From the NCBI RefSeq assembly GCF_018687535.1, contig NZ_CP061295.1:1798001-1862000 (forward strand): DNA of 64,000 bases, in the 5' to 3' direction. The notes beneath the pieces were generated by a model, which ran no database searches, was not told where the DNA came from, and was given only the letters and a program-made list of their open reading frames with translations. The stretch is from Polynucleobacter sp. MWH-S4W17 (GTDB taxonomy: Bacteria; Pseudomonadota; Gammaproteobacteria; Burkholderiales; Burkholderiaceae). Shown piece after piece: positions 46,902-57,498 of the stretch. Every line of letters begins with the position of its first letter. Position 1 is the stretch's first letter. The position numbers and the translations under genes were made by a program.

Positions 46902-47555
46902 TCAAAAATGGTGTGGCAACTGGGATGCAGTTAAACCACTAGAACTATTGGGGGGAACAGAGCCCATTGAAACAATATGTTTCAGAGCCTCTTCAACACT
47001 CATCTCTAATTCAATAGTTTGTGCACGTGGCACGATCATGAAAAAACCAGAGGTTGGATTTGGGGTTGTAGGCAAAAATACGTTGACGTAATCTTCACCC
47101 AATTTGGCAGTTACTTCTCTTGCGGGAATGCCAGTTTGAAAAGCAATCGCCCAAGAATCCGCATGGGGATATCGAATCAGCAAGGCTTTGCTAAAAGCTT
47201 GCCCACTTCCAGAAAATAAAGTGGATGAGACTTGCTGAACGCTGGAATAAATGGAACGAACAATCGGTATGCGATTAACAAATTTATCCCAAACTTTTAA
47301 CCACCACTGTCCGGCAAAATTAATCGCAGTCAATCCAGTGAGCAGGATGACCACAATCACAATCAATATGCCAACGCCTGGGAGATCGCGGAAATGCTGT
47401 AAATCTCTCGCAGCATCTTCAGGGAGAACCACAATAATGGCGTGCATTACAGAACCAAAAACACCATCGAGCAGGCCCAAGCCCCAAGCAATCACCCAAA
47501 TGGTGATCGACAATGGTGCCCAAACGAGGATGCCAGCAATAAAGTATTTTTTCAT
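46902..47555 (-). CDS. DUF502 membrane protein
   Basis: A 217-aa inner-membrane protein of family DUF502. Two hydrophobic stretches (about residues 4-35 and 58-82) precede a soluble part with NRIPIVRSIYSSVQQVSSTLF, the family's most conserved segment, and PNPTSGFFMIVP. Function is unknown. The position before aspS is conserved in betaproteobacteria. A hairpin (47565-47589) lies between it and ubiB. Confidence 0.85.
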   Translation of the reverse strand: MKKYFIAGILVWAPLSITIWVIAWGLGLLDGVFGSVMHAIIVVLPEDAARDLQHFRDLPGVGILIVIVVILLTGLTAINFAGQWWLKVWDKFVNRIPIVRSIYSSVQQVSSTLFSGSGQAFSKALLIRYPHADSWAIAFQTGIPAREVTAKLGEDYVNVFLPTTPNPTSGFFMIVPRAQTIELEMSVEEALKHIVSMGSVPPNSSSGLTASQLPHHF

Positions 47556-47564
47556 GTGTTCTGC

Positions 47565-47589
47565 CTAACCCGATATTTTAGCGGGTTAG
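47565..47589. other. 8-bp hairpin between ubiB and DUF502
   Basis: CTAACCCG / CGGGTTAG with a nine-base loop, directly ahead of the DUF502 start (10 bases). It lacks a T-run on the minus strand. It may be an attenuating structure in the leader of DUF502-aspS; this is inference. Confidence 0.4.
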
Positions 47590-47607
47590 CAGCCAATCAG
47601 CGAGAGA

Positions 47608-49194
47608 CTAATAAATGCCTAGGCTGATGATCAAAATTCCAGCCAAAAACCCACCGGCAAAGAGTAAAGCGCCCGCCAACAGGCGATGTGTACGTCTTTC
47701 TTGTAATAAAAGAGCCTTTAAGACCTCTAATTCCCCATTTTGGTCTTTGATGGGGGAACGGACCTGGGCTAGGCTATCGGCAATCAAACGGGGCAATGTC
47801 GGCAGAATTTTGGCCCAAGTAGGGGCCTCTTCCTTGATGCCATCAATAAGACCACGCCACCCTAACTGCTTGCTTACCCATTTTTCCAGAATCGGTTTGG
47901 CTGTTTTCCAAAGGTCCAGATCAGGATCCAATTGACGGGCCAGCCCCTCGACATTCAAGAGGGTTTTTTGTAGCAAAGTGAGTTGCGGCTGAATTTCTAC
48001 CTTAAAGCGACGTGAAGTTTGGAACAGGCGCATGAGCACGATGCCCAAGGAAATTTCTTTCAGAGGGCGATCGAAATACGGTTCGCAAACTGAACGTACT
48101 GCACCCTCTAATTCTTCAACGCGGGTATTCGCCGGAACCCAACCCGATTCAATATGTAACTCAGCAACTCGGCGGTAATCGCGATTAAAGAATGCCAGAA
48201 AATTCAAGGCTAAATAATTTTTGTCAGATTCGCTTAATGCACCAACAATTCCAAAATCTAGAGAAATGAAACGGCCAAATGTTTCTGGCTCTAAGCTAAT
48301 CATAATGTTGCCGGGATGCATATCTGCATGGAAGAAACCATATTCAAATACTTGGGTAAAGAATATTTCTACACCATCCGAAGCTAATTTCTTAAAATCA
48401 ACACCCGCCTCTCTGAGCGCTACAGTTTTACCAATCGAGATGCCATACATTCTTTCCATGACAATCACATTGGTATGGCATAAATCCCAATACATCTCCG
48501 GAATCATTAACTTATTCGAATCCGCAAACTGCCTACGAAGCTGGCTCGCATTAGCGGCTTCGCGCATGAGATCAAGCTCATCATGTAAATAGGTATCAAA
48601 CTCCGAAACGTTCTCACGCGGCTTTAAACGGCGGCCATCTTCGGAGCTTTTTTCAATCACTTTGGCTAAGTCGTACATCAAAGCCAAATCACCCTCAATC
48701 ACTGGCAGAATGCCGGGGCGCAAGACCTTAATGGCTACTGAACGACCCTCCCATTCAGGATGCTTATCTGTACCACGCAAGACTCCGAAGTGCACCTGCG
48801 CAACTGAAGCACTGGCAACAGGTGTTGCGTCAAAGCTAATAAACACTTCCTCAATTGGCTGACCTAGATCGGCTTCAATCAAACGACGCGATTCTTCGTT
48901 TGAGAATGGTGGAACTTGATCTTGTAATTTAGCCAATTCATTAGCAATATCTTCTGGCAATAAATCGCGACGCGTAGACAGTACCTGACCGAACTTCACA
49001 AAGATAGGGCCTAGTGCCTCGAGCGTTAATCGAATACGCTCGCCTCTAGGCAAATGACTGCCCGGAGAGATCCAGCAAAGCATCGTCAAGAATCCGCGAC
49101 GAATGCCCGGCTTTAGAAGATCACGCAGAAGTGGCAATAAACCATAACGCCATGCGGTAAAGAAAATGAAAAAGAGACGAGCAATTCGACGCAC
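47608..49194 (-). CDS. ubiB: ubiquinone biosynthesis ATPase/kinase-like protein UbiB
   Basis: A 528-aa atypical protein-kinase-like (ADCK/UbiB) protein needed for ubiquinone synthesis. The extension motif [14 protein letters not shown] (KxGQ), the Ala-rich loop [11 protein letters not shown], the catalytic-loop region [14 protein letters not shown] and the metal motif LDFGIVG are all present. Two C-terminal hydrophobic helices (about 488-528) anchor it in the inner membrane. It starts three bases after ubiJ ends; the ubiE-ubiJ-ubiB cluster is the normal setting. Confidence 0.95.
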   Translation of the reverse strand: MRRIARLFFIFFTAWRYGLLPLLRDLLKPGIRRGFLTMLCWISPGSHLPRGERIRLTLEALGPIFVKFGQVLSTRRDLLPEDIANELAKLQDQVPPFSNEESRRLIEADLGQPIEEVFISFDATPVASASVAQVHFGVLRGTDKHPEWEGRSVAIKVLRPGILPVIEGDLALMYDLAKVIEKSSEDGRRLKPRENVSEFDTYLHDELDLMREAANASQLRRQFADSNKLMIPEMYWDLCHTNVIVMERMYGISIGKTVALREAGVDFKKLASDGVEIFFTQVFEYGFFHADMHPGNIMISLEPETFGRFISLDFGIVGALSESDKNYLALNFLAFFNRDYRRVAELHIESGWVPANTRVEELEGAVRSVCEPYFDRPLKEISLGIVLMRLFQTSRRFKVEIQPQLTLLQKTLLNVEGLARQLDPDLDLWKTAKPILEKWVSKQLGWRGLIDGIKEEAPTWAKILPTLPRLIADSLAQVRSPIKDQNGELEVLKALLLQERRTHRLLAGALLFAGGFLAGILIISLGIY

Positions 49195-49197
49195 GAT

Positions 49198-49818
49198 TTA
49201 TTTAGCCTTTTGCTCTAGAAGTTGAATACGTTTTTCCATACGATCTACAGACTCACGTAAATCACTTAATTCGGATTTACGAACCATAAAGTCTCGTTTA
49301 TTTAAAAGCACTTTCTTTTCTTCGCTGACATACTCCACTACATTGTCCAGTAAATCACTTGCGGCAGAACGGGTAGCAGATACAAACTTCTTACCCTGCC
49401 TCACAGCAAAGTTTGCAGGTGCATCTCCCACTAGGCGAGCTAAATCTTCCTCGTATTCCCAGCGCAACTGCCCCGCGAGACGACCCAATAATTGGGCTAA
49501 GTCTGCATCACCTGTAATTTTGACTGCTTTAAAAGCTTGCTCTCGCAAAGAACCTGTACTACCTACCAAGTCGCTCAATGCCTTGGCAGAAATCTCCAAA
49601 GTGAGCGATGGCGCCTCAATCTCTTTTAAGCTAGCCAATAAACCATCTGGCTTGATCTCAAAACACAGATTACCTAGCGGAAGTTGTAACAATATTGTTT
49701 TGTTGGCATGGCGAGCCAATTCAGCAGACGCCCAAGGCTCGCTACCCAACACGTGATTAATCCCCCGGCAGGCTGCGCCAGAAGCAATCGTATGGGTAGT
49801 CGAAAAATGTCTGTTCAT
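49198..49818 (-). CDS. ubiJ: ubiquinone biosynthesis accessory factor UbiJ (SCP2 domain)
   Basis: A 206-aa lipid-binding SCP2-type protein that scaffolds the Ubi complex with UbiK. The SCP2 domain occupies about residues 20-115 (SLTLEISAKALSDLV, FKAVKITGDADLAQLLGRLA). The C-terminal 40 residues form a charged coiled coil (LSDLRESVDRMEKRIQLLEQ), as in E. coli UbiJ. The ATG at 49818 lies only six bases after the T-run of the preceding terminator and has no ribosome-binding site. Initiation may depend on read-through RNA or an unusual leader. Confidence 0.88.
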   Translation of the reverse strand: MNRHFSTTHTIASGAACRGINHVLGSEPWASAELARHANKTILLQLPLGNLCFEIKPDGLLASLKEIEAPSLTLEISAKALSDLVGSTGSLREQAFKAVKITGDADLAQLLGRLAGQLRWEYEEDLARLVGDAPANFAVRQGKKFVSATRSAASDLLDNVVEYVSEEKKVLLNKRDFMVRKSELSDLRESVDRMEKRIQLLEQKAK

Positions 49819-49824
49819 GAGTGT

Positions 49825-49850
49825 AAAAAACCCGCACTAGTGCGGGTTTT
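49825..49850 (-). terminator. strong terminator between the Tim44-like gene and ubiJ
   Basis: A perfect palindrome AAAACCCGCACT / AGTGCGGGTTTT (49827-49850) followed on the minus strand by a run of six T. It is a textbook intrinsic terminator for the Tim44-like gene, yet it ends only a few bases before the ubiJ start codon. Confidence 0.85.
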
Positions 49851-49871
49851 CCGACGGAAAGTACCTAAAGC

Positions 49872-50780
49872 TTAAACCAACTGGGAAATACCCGCCAGTA
49901 CCCAGCCACCAGGACCTTCCACAGGCTTGCTCAAATTCCAGATTTCGGAGAATTCACTCGCTGGAGCACCCTGCTGCTCACGAATCATGCCGCTGAACTG
50001 AACGCTACAGAAATAATGGGCATCTGCCGTCTCAACCCCTAATAGCTGAGCATTAATGGTCACGACATCTGTTTGATTACTGCCATCAGTTCTACCAGCT
50101 AAATCTTGCTGAATCGTGGCAAACATATCAGGAGTTGTAAATTCACGTAAGGATGCAAGATCACCTTGGTCCCAAGCTTTTTGCAAAGTTACAAAATATT
50201 GTTTTGCATTTTCCAAAAATGTTTGCTGATCGAAACCCGGGGGCAAGGTTGACTGAAATACCTCAGGCTCTGCACTCACCCCACCGAATGCATTTGCAGC
50301 AGGAGTGAAGGCAGGTTCTTGTCTTGGCATCTCAACGCTATTGCGCTGTATGCCTTGAGATGGCGCATTTGAGTTTTGACCAGCACCAGACATCGCTGGC
50401 AATAATCTACGAATCACAAACATAATGACAAAGCCAGCCAACATTGCGATCAGCAAACCAGTAATCAATGAAGAAGCTGCTTCACCTAAACCAAAATGCG
50501 ATAAGAGGTAACCAATTCCCAGACCCGCAGCTAAGCCACCCAAAATACCACCCATGCCACCAAAACGACTAGGCGCAGGTGCTTGAGGAGCTGGGGCGGG
50601 AGCAGTCGGTTGTGCTTGCTGAACTGGCTTTTGCATAGGAGTAGCCTGACGTTGCATTGGTGCACTTGGCGCGCGTCCAAAACTTCTTCCACCGCCTAAG
50701 CGAGCAGCATCAACCTGACCAACCATTGCAATAATCAAAGTAAAACTCAAGAGAACTGCTTTAAAAAAATGTTTATTCAT
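49872..50780 (-). CDS. Tim44-domain membrane protein
   Basis: A 302-aa protein. A signal peptide/anchor (MNKHFFKAVLLSFTLIIAMV, to about residue 25) is followed by a Pro/Gln/Ala-rich linker (30-75), a glycine-rich segment GGMGGILGGLAAGLGIGYLL and a membrane helix (about 105-125), then a C-terminal Tim44-like domain (about 175-300, with NAKQYFVTLQKAWDQGDLASLREFTTPDMF in parts) related to mitochondrial Tim44 and MrpL45. The bacterial function is unknown; a role in membrane protein handling or cell division has been suggested. It sits between ubiE and ubiJ. Confidence 0.85.
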   Translation of the reverse strand: MNKHFFKAVLLSFTLIIAMVGQVDAARLGGGRSFGRAPSAPMQRQATPMQKPVQQAQPTAPAPAPQAPAPSRFGGMGGILGGLAAGLGIGYLLSHFGLGEAASSLITGLLIAMLAGFVIMFVIRRLLPAMSGAGQNSNAPSQGIQRNSVEMPRQEPAFTPAANAFGGVSAEPEVFQSTLPPGFDQQTFLENAKQYFVTLQKAWDQGDLASLREFTTPDMFATIQQDLAGRTDGSNQTDVVTINAQLLGVETADAHYFCSVQFSGMIREQQGAPASEFSEIWNLSKPVEGPGGWVLAGISQLV

Positions 50781-50850
50781 TTTTATATTTACCCCTTCTT
50801 TTAACTACTGAACTTCTTTAGTTTTTAAGAGCTTAAAAACTATACAACCA

Positions 50851-51594
50851 TCAGTATTTAATACCAATATGTAAGGCAACGATACCCCCAGTCATCCTGT
50901 GGGTTTCCACTTCATCAAAACCAACCCCCAACATCATTTCTTTAAGGGTTTCCGCATCGGGATGCATGCGGATAGATTCCGCTAAATAGCGATAACTTTC
51001 TGAATCTTGCGCAATCTTCTCGCCCAGCCATGGCAAAACCTTAAATGAATAAGTGTCATATACGGGTTGTAAAAAGGCATCAGGCTTGGAAAACTCCAGC
51101 ACCAAAACGCGGCCACCTGGTTTGATCACACGGCACATTTCACCTAAAGCAATCTCTTTATGCGTCATGTTACGTAAACCAAAAGCAACGGTCACCACGT
51201 CAAAATGATTATTCGGAAAAGGTATTTTTTCAGCATCAAACTGTACGCAGGGCAAAGCCATACCGCGATCCAATAGACGGTCACGCCCAACACCCAACAT
51301 AGAAGCGTTGATATCACTTAACCAAACTTGAGCATCTGGGTTGCGCCCCCAATCGGCAGCTTTTGCAAAAGCCGCGGCTAGATCACCAGTGCCACCAGCA
51401 ATATCCAAGATCTTTTGACCAGGACGAACATTTGCACGAGCAATCGTCACTTTTTTCCAAACACGATGTAGCCCGAATGACATCAGGTCATTCATGACGT
51501 CGTACTTGCTAGCTACCGAATGAAATACTTCAGCAACCTTGCCGGCTTTTTCAGCTTCATCAACACTTTGATACCCGAAGTGCGTTTTACTCAT
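50851..51594 (-). CDS. ubiE: ubiquinone C-methyltransferase UbiE
   Basis: A 247-aa SAM-dependent methyltransferase acting on the C2 position of the demethoxyubiquinol ring (and on demethylmenaquinol where present). It begins [17 protein letters not shown], with SAM motif [15 protein letters not shown] (about residues 68-80), and [14 protein letters not shown] and [15 protein letters not shown] at the end. Start ATG 51594 overlaps the DUF971 stop as TAATG. Two further in-frame upstream codons exist up to 51609 but are less likely. Confidence 0.95.
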   Translation of the reverse strand: MSKTHFGYQSVDEAEKAGKVAEVFHSVASKYDVMNDLMSFGLHRVWKKVTIARANVRPGQKILDIAGGTGDLAAAFAKAADWGRNPDAQVWLSDINASMLGVGRDRLLDRGMALPCVQFDAEKIPFPNNHFDVVTVAFGLRNMTHKEIALGEMCRVIKPGGRVLVLEFSKPDAFLQPVYDTYSFKVLPWLGEKIAQDSESYRYLAESIRMHPDAETLKEMMLGVGFDEVETHRMTGGIVALHIGIKY

Positions 51595-51992
51595 TAATGA
51601 CTTCCACAAGAATGGCCTGATGCACCGCCTGGCTGATTCATCGGTGTATCGCGATCTAAACCGGCAGCAGCCAATTTATCTAAATGCTCTTTCCATAATT
51701 GCTCTTGGTTCTCACACAGAAACAATAGGTAGTCCCACGTAAACAGGCCCGAATCATGCCCATCAGAAAAGCTAGGCTTGAGTGCATAGTGCCCAACAGG
51801 TTCAATGTTGGCAATCAAAACATCGCGCTTACCAGTCTGCAATGTTTCCTGCCCTGGCCCATGGCCCTGAACTTCAGCAGAAGGAGATAAAACCCTTAAC
51901 AACTCAAAAGGCAAACGATAGGTATTGTTATTCTCATATGAGAGCTCCAGGACCTTGGATTGCTGATGCACAACGATATTGCTTGGAATCAT
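51594..51992 (-). CDS. DUF971 protein (gamma-butyrobetaine hydroxylase N-terminal-like)
   Basis: A 132-aa cytosolic protein of family DUF971, related to the small N-terminal metal-binding domain of gamma-butyrobetaine hydroxylases. [26 protein letters not shown] and [21 protein letters not shown] (read in parts) are the conserved blocks. The C-terminus is Gly/His/Cys-rich (SGHSCGSH) and could bind metal. Function unknown. TAATG overlaps tie it on one side to the FAD/Fe-S oxidoreductase and on the other to ubiE, a conserved betaproteobacterial arrangement. Confidence 0.85.
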   Translation of the reverse strand: MIPSNIVVHQQSKVLELSYENNNTYRLPFELLRVLSPSAEVQGHGPGQETLQTGKRDVLIANIEPVGHYALKPSFSDGHDSGLFTWDYLLFLCENQEQLWKEHLDKLAAAGLDRDTPMNQPGGASGHSCGSH

Positions 51993-54900
51993 TAAACGAG
52001 GACCCTCTCAATGCCACCTTGGTTAGCCTTGGCTACATAGTCCTGCATCCAGTCTTTACCAAGTAGCTTCTGAGCCATTTCAACAACGATGTAATCGGCT
52101 GTAGTGTCGCTATCTGCATCAAAACGTGTCAGGCCTTGTAAGCATGATGGGCAGCTGGTTAATACTTTGACTTCGCCAGTGAAATCATCTTTGCGCAATT
52201 CAGTCGCCGCTTTTTCCATCTCAATCTGCTTACGGAAACGCACTTGAGTAGAAATATCAGGACGTGTGACGGCTAATGTGCCAGATTCACCGCAGCAACG
52301 ATCATTCTTCGCAATCGCTTTGCCATCTTCGAGTTGAATTAACTCATTCACCGTCTTCAGAGGGTCTTGTAACTTCATTGGGGAGTGGCAAGGGTCGTGA
52401 TACATATACTTCACGCCCGTTACGCCAGAGAGCTTAACGCCCTTCTCTGCCAAGAACTCATGAATATCAATAATGCGGCAGCCAGGGAAAATCTGTTCAA
52501 ACTGGTAACCCGCTAACTGGTCATAGCAAGTGCCACAAGAAACAACTACGGTCTTGATATCTAAGTAATTGAGAGTATTAGCTACGCGATGGAATAACAC
52601 ACGGTTATCTGTGATCATCTTCTCTGCTTTATCAAAGTCGCCATTACCACGCTGCGGGTAGCCGCAACAGAGATAGCCCGGTGGCAGAACCGTTTGAACG
52701 CCTACATTCCACAACATCGCTTGAGTAGCTAAACCAACTTGCGAGAACAAGCGCTCAGATCCGCAACCCGGGAAGTAGAACACCGCCTCGGTATCTGCAG
52801 AAGTTGTCTTAGGATCACGAATGATCGGAACATAGTTCGCATCTTCAATATCCAGCAAAGCACGCGCTGTTTTCTTGGGTAGATTGCCAGGCATCTTCTT
52901 ATTTACAAAGAAAATCACTTGCTCTTTGACGCTCGGCTTTCCTACTGTTGAAGGCGGATGGGCAGTTTGTTTTTTCGCAAACTTCCGTAAGACATCATTA
53001 CCCAAGCGTTGCAACTTATAACCCCAGCCAATCATCGTCTTGCGAGCGAGATTAATGGATTCTGGACTAGTGGCATTTAAGAAAAACATGGATGCTGCTG
53101 TACCAGGATTAAAGCGCTGCTGACCCATCTTGCGCAAGAGATTGCGCATATTCATGGTCACATCACCAAAGTCAATATTGACCGGGCATGGAGTTAAGCA
53201 CTTATGGCATACGGTGCAATGTGCAGCGACATCATCAAACATTTCCCAGTGACGAATCGAAACACCACGTCGAGTTTGCTCCTCATATAAGAAGGCTTCA
53301 ATCAATAGTGATGTTGCGAGGATTTTGTCGCGCGGGCTGTAAAGCAAGTTTGCACGCGGTACATGGGTTGAGCAAACAGGCTTGCATTTACCACAACGCA
53401 AGCAATCTTTTACACTATCAGCAATCGCACCAATATCGCTTTGCTGCATGATGATCGATTCATGGCCCATCAAACCAAAGCTTGGCGTGTAGGCCATGCT
53501 CAGGTCAGCATGTGGCATCAACTTACCTTTATTAAAGCGACCTTCTGGATCCACGCGATTCTTATAGTTGCGGAAATCTTTGAGTTCAGCTTCTGTTAAA
53601 TACTCTAATTTAGTAATACCAATACCATGCTCACCAGAAATCACACCATCTAATGAGCGGGCTAATTTCATGATCCGATCTACGGCGCGATGCGCATCCT
53701 GCAACATCTCGTAGTCATCCGAGTTCACAGGGATATTGGTGTGCACGTTGCCATCGCCAGCATGCATGTGCAAGGCCACGAATACACGCTTACGCAAAAT
53801 GTTTTTGTGGATTGCTTCTAACTCTGCCAGAATCGGCTCAAACGCCAAACCACCAAAGATGATGCGCAACTCTGAGCGCACTTCCTCTTTCCATGAAGCG
53901 CGCAGACTGTAATCCTGCAGACGCGGGAAATAAGAGTCCATCTCAGTGAGCCACTCAGCCCAGCGTCCACGAACCTTGGCAATGAGCTCTAAGGCTTGCT
54001 GAACACGATCACCCAAGATTTCTGCTGTTGGAATTTCATACTCAGCATCACTCTTACCTAGCGGTAATGCGCTCTTTTTCAAGAAAGCCTCAAGACCATC
54101 AAGTACTTGCAACTTGTTCTTGAGAGAGAGTTCAATATTGATGCGATCAATACCGTCGGTGTACTCGCCCATACGCGGCAAAGGAATCACAACGTCTTCA
54201 TTGATCTTAAAAGCATTGGTATGACGGGCAATCGCCGCTGTGCGGGCACGATCGAGCCAGAATTTCTTACGAGCTTCAGTGCTGACTGCAACAAAGCCTT
54301 CGCCAACACGTAAATTTGCCATGCGTACTACTTCACTAGTAGCAGCAGCAACAGCTTCCTCATCATCGCCAGCAATATCGCCAATCAATACCATCTTCGG
54401 CAAGCTATTGCGCTTCGATTTAGTTGAATAACCCACCGCTCTTAAATAGCGATCATCCAAGTGCTCCAGACCAGCCAAAATTGGACCACCTTGCTTGCTT
54501 AAACCATCTAAGTAAGCTTTGATTTCCACAATACTCGGAATTGCCTCTCGCGCTTGACCAAAAAACTCCAAGCAAACCGTGCGCATGAATTTAGGCATGC
54601 GATGCAATACCCAAGTTGCGCTAGTAATCAAACCATCGCAACCTTCTTTTTGCACACCAGGTAAACCTGATAAAAATTTATCAGTAACGTCTTTACCTAA
54701 ACCTTCTTTGCGGAAACGTCTGCCTTCAACTTCCAATAATTCTGTTTTTAGAATACGCTGACCCGGCTCGCTATTGCCATCAGACCAAGTGAGCTGAAAG
54801 CGGACAGTTGCCACATCATGGATCTTGCCCATATTGTGTTCAAGACGCTCGATATCCAACCAATTGCCTTGCGGATCCACCATGCGCCAGCTAGCCAGAT

Positions 54901-55831
54901 TATCTAAAGCAGTTCCCCAAAGAACCGCTTTCTTACCACCCGCATTCATGGCAATATTGCCGCCAATGCAGCTTGCATCGGCAGAAGTAGGATCAACTGC
55001 AAACACAAGACCAGCATGCTCTGCAGCATCAGATACGCGACGGGTCACAACGCCTGCGCCAGTGAAGATGGTAGATACTTCGCGATCTAAGCCTGGCAGT
55101 TTTTTAGCTTTTACACCACCAATATCTTGCAACTTCTCAGTGTTAATCACTGCCGACATTGCATACAGCGGAATAGCGCCACCGGTATAACCAGTACCGC
55201 CTCCACGAGGAATGATCGTGAGACCTAATTCAATACAAGCTTTAACTAGGCCGGGAATTTCAGATTCGTAATCCGGCTTTAGAACAACGAGTGGAAACTC
55301 CACGCGCCAGTCTGTTGCATCGGTAACGTGAGCGGCACGAGACACGCCATCAAAGCAAATATTGTCTGCAGCAGTATGACGACCTAACTCCTTACGAGCA
55401 CGCTTACGAATGACTTCAACTTCTTTAAATCCGTTTTCGAAATTTTCGATTGCACGATAAGCAGCGCTTAATAAAATTTCTACTTGGTCAGCAGAATCGC
55501 CACTATTGCGCTTCTTGACTTCGCCCAAGCGATGCCAGAGTGCATCGATTAATTGTTTGCGGCGATTGGGACTATCCAGCAAATCATCTTGCAAGAAAGG
55601 GTTGCGCTGCACCACCCAAATATCACCCAGAATTTCAAACAGCATGCGAGCGGAACGACCTGTACGGCGAACGCCACGCAAGTTGTTGAGAACATGCCAT
55701 GACTCCTCGCCCAATAGGCGAATCACAATCTCTCGATCAGAAAAGGAGGTGTAGTTGTAGGGAATTTCGCGAAGACGGGGGGAGCCCGCCTCAGCATCTA
55801 GCAACTGGTTCAAAGCTAATGGTGCGTTCAT
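51992..55831 (-). CDS. large FAD/[4Fe-4S] oxidoreductase with DUF3683 N-terminus
   Basis: A 1279-aa multi-domain protein. In order: DUF3683 (about residues 20-120, [16 protein letters not shown]), FAD-binding type-4 domain (about 175-370, [15 protein letters not shown]), FAD-linked oxidase C-terminal domain (about 580-790, [12 protein letters not shown] and [15 protein letters not shown]), two [4Fe-4S] motifs ([11 protein letters not shown] near 807, [11 protein letters not shown] near 871), and two CCG domains (CCGYPQRG near 1054, CCGESGTLA near 1178). This joins a D-2-hydroxyacid dehydrogenase (GlcD/Dld-like) with a GlcF/HdrD-like Fe-S subunit. It probably oxidises D-lactate or a similar acid and feeds the quinone pool; substrate is unknown. 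It heads the transcript containing DUF971 and ubiE. Confidence 0.85.
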   Translation of the reverse strand: MNAPLALNQLLDAEAGSPRLREIPYNYTSFSDREIVIRLLGEESWHVLNNLRGVRRTGRSARMLFEILGDIWVVQRNPFLQDDLLDSPNRRKQLIDALWHRLGEVKKRNSGDSADQVEILLSAAYRAIENFENGFKEVEVIRKRARKELGRHTAADNICFDGVSRAAHVTDATDWRVEFPLVVLKPDYESEIPGLVKACIELGLTIIPRGGGTGYTGGAIPLYAMSAVINTEKLQDIGGVKAKKLPGLDREVSTIFTGAGVVTRRVSDAAEHAGLVFAVDPTSADASCIGGNIAMNAGGKKAVLWGTALDNLASWRMVDPQGNWLDIERLEHNMGKIHDVATVRFQLTWSDGNSEPGQRILKTELLEVEGRRFRKEGLGKDVTDKFLSGLPGVQKEGCDGLITSATWVLHRMPKFMRTVCLEFFGQAREAIPSIVEIKAYLDGLSKQGGPILAGLEHLDDRYLRAVGYSTKSKRNSLPKMVLIGDIAGDDEEAVAAATSEVVRMANLRVGEGFVAVSTEARKKFWLDRARTAAIARHTNAFKINEDVVIPLPRMGEYTDGIDRINIELSLKNKLQVLDGLEAFLKKSALPLGKSDAEYEIPTAEILGDRVQQALELIAKVRGRWAEWLTEMDSYFPRLQDYSLRASWKEEVRSELRIIFGGLAFEPILAELEAIHKNILRKRVFVALHMHAGDGNVHTNIPVNSDDYEMLQDAHRAVDRIMKLARSLDGVISGEHGIGITKLEYLTEAELKDFRNYKNRVDPEGRFNKGKLMPHADLSMAYTPSFGLMGHESIIMQQSDIGAIADSVKDCLRCGKCKPVCSTHVPRANLLYSPRDKILATSLLIEAFLYEEQTRRGVSIRHWEMFDDVAAHCTVCHKCLTPCPVNIDFGDVTMNMRNLLRKMGQQRFNPGTAASMFFLNATSPESINLARKTMIGWGYKLQRLGNDVLRKFAKKQTAHPPSTVGKPSVKEQVIFFVNKKMPGNLPKKTARALLDIEDANYVPIIRDPKTTSADTEAVFYFPGCGSERLFSQVGLATQAMLWNVGVQTVLPPGYLCCGYPQRGNGDFDKAEKMITDNRVLFHRVANTLNYLDIKTVVVSCGTCYDQLAGYQFEQIFPGCRIIDIHEFLAEKGVKLSGVTGVKYMYHDPCHSPMKLQDPLKTVNELIQLEDGKAIAKNDRCCGESGTLAVTRPDISTQVRFRKQIEMEKAATELRKDDFTGEVKVLTSCPSCLQGLTRFDADSDTTADYIVVEMAQKLLGKDWMQDYVAKANQGGIERVLV

Positions 55832-55942
55832 AGCGACATATTTGATAAATAAGCATTTTAATTGAGTGAACCTGATAGTGGCAGGATTCCGAGAAAGTTG
55901 CTCCCCAAAGGGATAAACCCTTGCAAATCTAAGGGCTTAGGA

Positions 55943-55970
55943 GCCATCCGTGGTACGCTCATCGGATGGC
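55943..55970 (+). promoter_or_regulatory. hairpin enclosing the ilvA start codon
   Basis: GCCATCCG (55943-55950) pairs with CGGATGGC (55963-55970), a perfect eight-base stem with a 12-base loop; the ilvA ATG (55966) lies within the 3' arm. If the transcript starts upstream of it, the start codon would be sequestered, suggesting translational control. Whether the promoter is upstream is not known. Confidence 0.4.
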
Positions 55971-57486
55971 AACGAACTATTTAAAGAAAATTTTATCGGC
56001 TCGCGTCTATGACGTAGCCAGAGAAACCGAACTTCAGCTCGCCCCAGAACTGACTAAGCGTTTGGGCAACCAGGTCTTACTCAAAAGAGAAGATAACCAG
56101 CCGGTTTTCTCCTTCAAACTCCGTGGCGCCTACAACAAAATGGCCCATTTACCCCCAGAAGCCTTAAAACGCGGGGTTATTACAGCTTCCGCAGGCAATC
56201 ATGCTCAGGGTGTAGCCCTATCGGCAGCCAAAATGAAGTGCAAAGCCGTCATCGTGATGCCGGTTACGACCCCTAGCGTCAAAATTGACGCAGTCAAGGC
56301 CAGAGGCGGATCCTGGGTGGAAATCATCCTTCATGGTGAATCCTATAGCGATGCCTTTAAACATTCTGAGATTCTCGGCAAAAAACGAGGCTTAACTTTT
56401 GTCCACCCTTTTGATGATCCCGATGTCATCGCAGGTCAAGGAACGATTGCCCACGAAATTTTTACCCAATACGAAAAACCCATCGATGCAATATTTGTAG
56501 CTATTGGTGGTGGTGGTTTGATTTCCGGCATTGGCGAATACATCAAAGCTGTTAGCCCTAAAACAAAAGTCATCGGCGTTCAAGCTTCTGACTCAGATGC
56601 TATGAATCAGTCACTCAAAGCAAATAAACGTATTGAGATGAAAGACGTCGGTTTGTTCTCTGATGGCACTGCTGTGAAATTGGTTGGCAAAGAAACATTC
56701 CGTATCTGCAAGAAAGTAGTAGACGAGATTGTCACTGTCGATACAGATGAAATCTGTGCAGCTATTAATGATGTGTTTACTGACACCCGCAGTATTCTTG
56801 AGCCCGCTGGCGCACTCGCTATTGCAGGCATGAAGAGGTATGTCGAGAAAAAGCGCATCAAGAAGAAAACCTTAGTGGCTGTGGCTTGCGGTGCCAACAT
56901 GAACTTTAGCCGTCTCCGCTTTGTGGCTGAGAGAGCAGATGTTGGTGAGTTCCGCGAAGCCGTGTTTGCAGTCACTATTCCGGAAGAACGTGGCTCCTTT
57001 AAACGCTTCTGCGAATTACTCGGCAAACGTAACGTCACCGAATTTAACTATCGTATTGGCGATCAAAGTGAAGCCCATATTTTTGTTGGTATCAGCACAC
57101 AAAAATCCGGTGATAGCGAAGCGATTGCAAAGCATTTCCGAAAAGCCAAGTTTGCAACCATTGATCTCACGCATGATGAGCTAGCAAAATCACATTTACG
57201 CCATATGGTTGGAGGGCACTCAGCGCTGGCTAAAGATGAATTGCTCTATCGCTTTGAGTTCCCAGAGCGACCAGGCGCTTTGATGAAGTTTTTAACCAGC
57301 ATGGCTCCTAACTGGAATATCAGCTTGTTCCACTATCGCAATCATGGAGCTGACTATGGCCGCATTCTGATTGGTATTCAGGTGCCTAAGAATGAGCAGA
57401 AGAAATTTCAGAGTTTCTTGGCAACCTTAGGCTATCCACATTGGGATGAAACCAATAACCCTGCCTATCGCCTATTCCTGAAATAA
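55966..57486 (+). CDS. ilvA: threonine ammonia-lyase, biosynthetic
   Basis: A 506-aa PLP enzyme making 2-oxobutanoate from threonine, first step of isoleucine synthesis. The PLP lysine is in VFSFKLRGAYNKM (about residue 51), SAGNHAQGVA binds the phosphate side, and IGGGGLISG is the glycine loop (about 183-191). The C-terminal third holds two ACT-like regulatory domains (about 330-405 and 420-500; RFEFPERPGAL), the site of isoleucine/valine feedback in this class. Length and domains match the biosynthetic form. The 5'-nucleotidase and queF follow closely. Confidence 0.95.
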   Translation: MATNYLKKILSARVYDVARETELQLAPELTKRLGNQVLLKREDNQPVFSFKLRGAYNKMAHLPPEALKRGVITASAGNHAQGVALSAAKMKCKAVIVMPVTTPSVKIDAVKARGGSWVEIILHGESYSDAFKHSEILGKKRGLTFVHPFDDPDVIAGQGTIAHEIFTQYEKPIDAIFVAIGGGGLISGIGEYIKAVSPKTKVIGVQASDSDAMNQSLKANKRIEMKDVGLFSDGTAVKLVGKETFRICKKVVDEIVTVDTDEICAAINDVFTDTRSILEPAGALAIAGMKRYVEKKRIKKKTLVAVACGANMNFSRLRFVAERADVGEFREAVFAVTIPEERGSFKRFCELLGKRNVTEFNYRIGDQSEAHIFVGISTQKSGDSEAIAKHFRKAKFATIDLTHDELAKSHLRHMVGGHSALAKDELLYRFEFPERPGALMKFLTSMAPNWNISLFHYRNHGADYGRILIGIQVPKNEQKKFQSFLATLGYPHWDETNNPAYRLFLK

Positions 57487-57498
57487 GCCCAATCTCAA

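Noticed and set aside
56607..57038. A 143-aa antisense reading frame within ilvA
   Set aside because: It is explained by codon bias of ilvA on the other strand; no start site or protein features support it.
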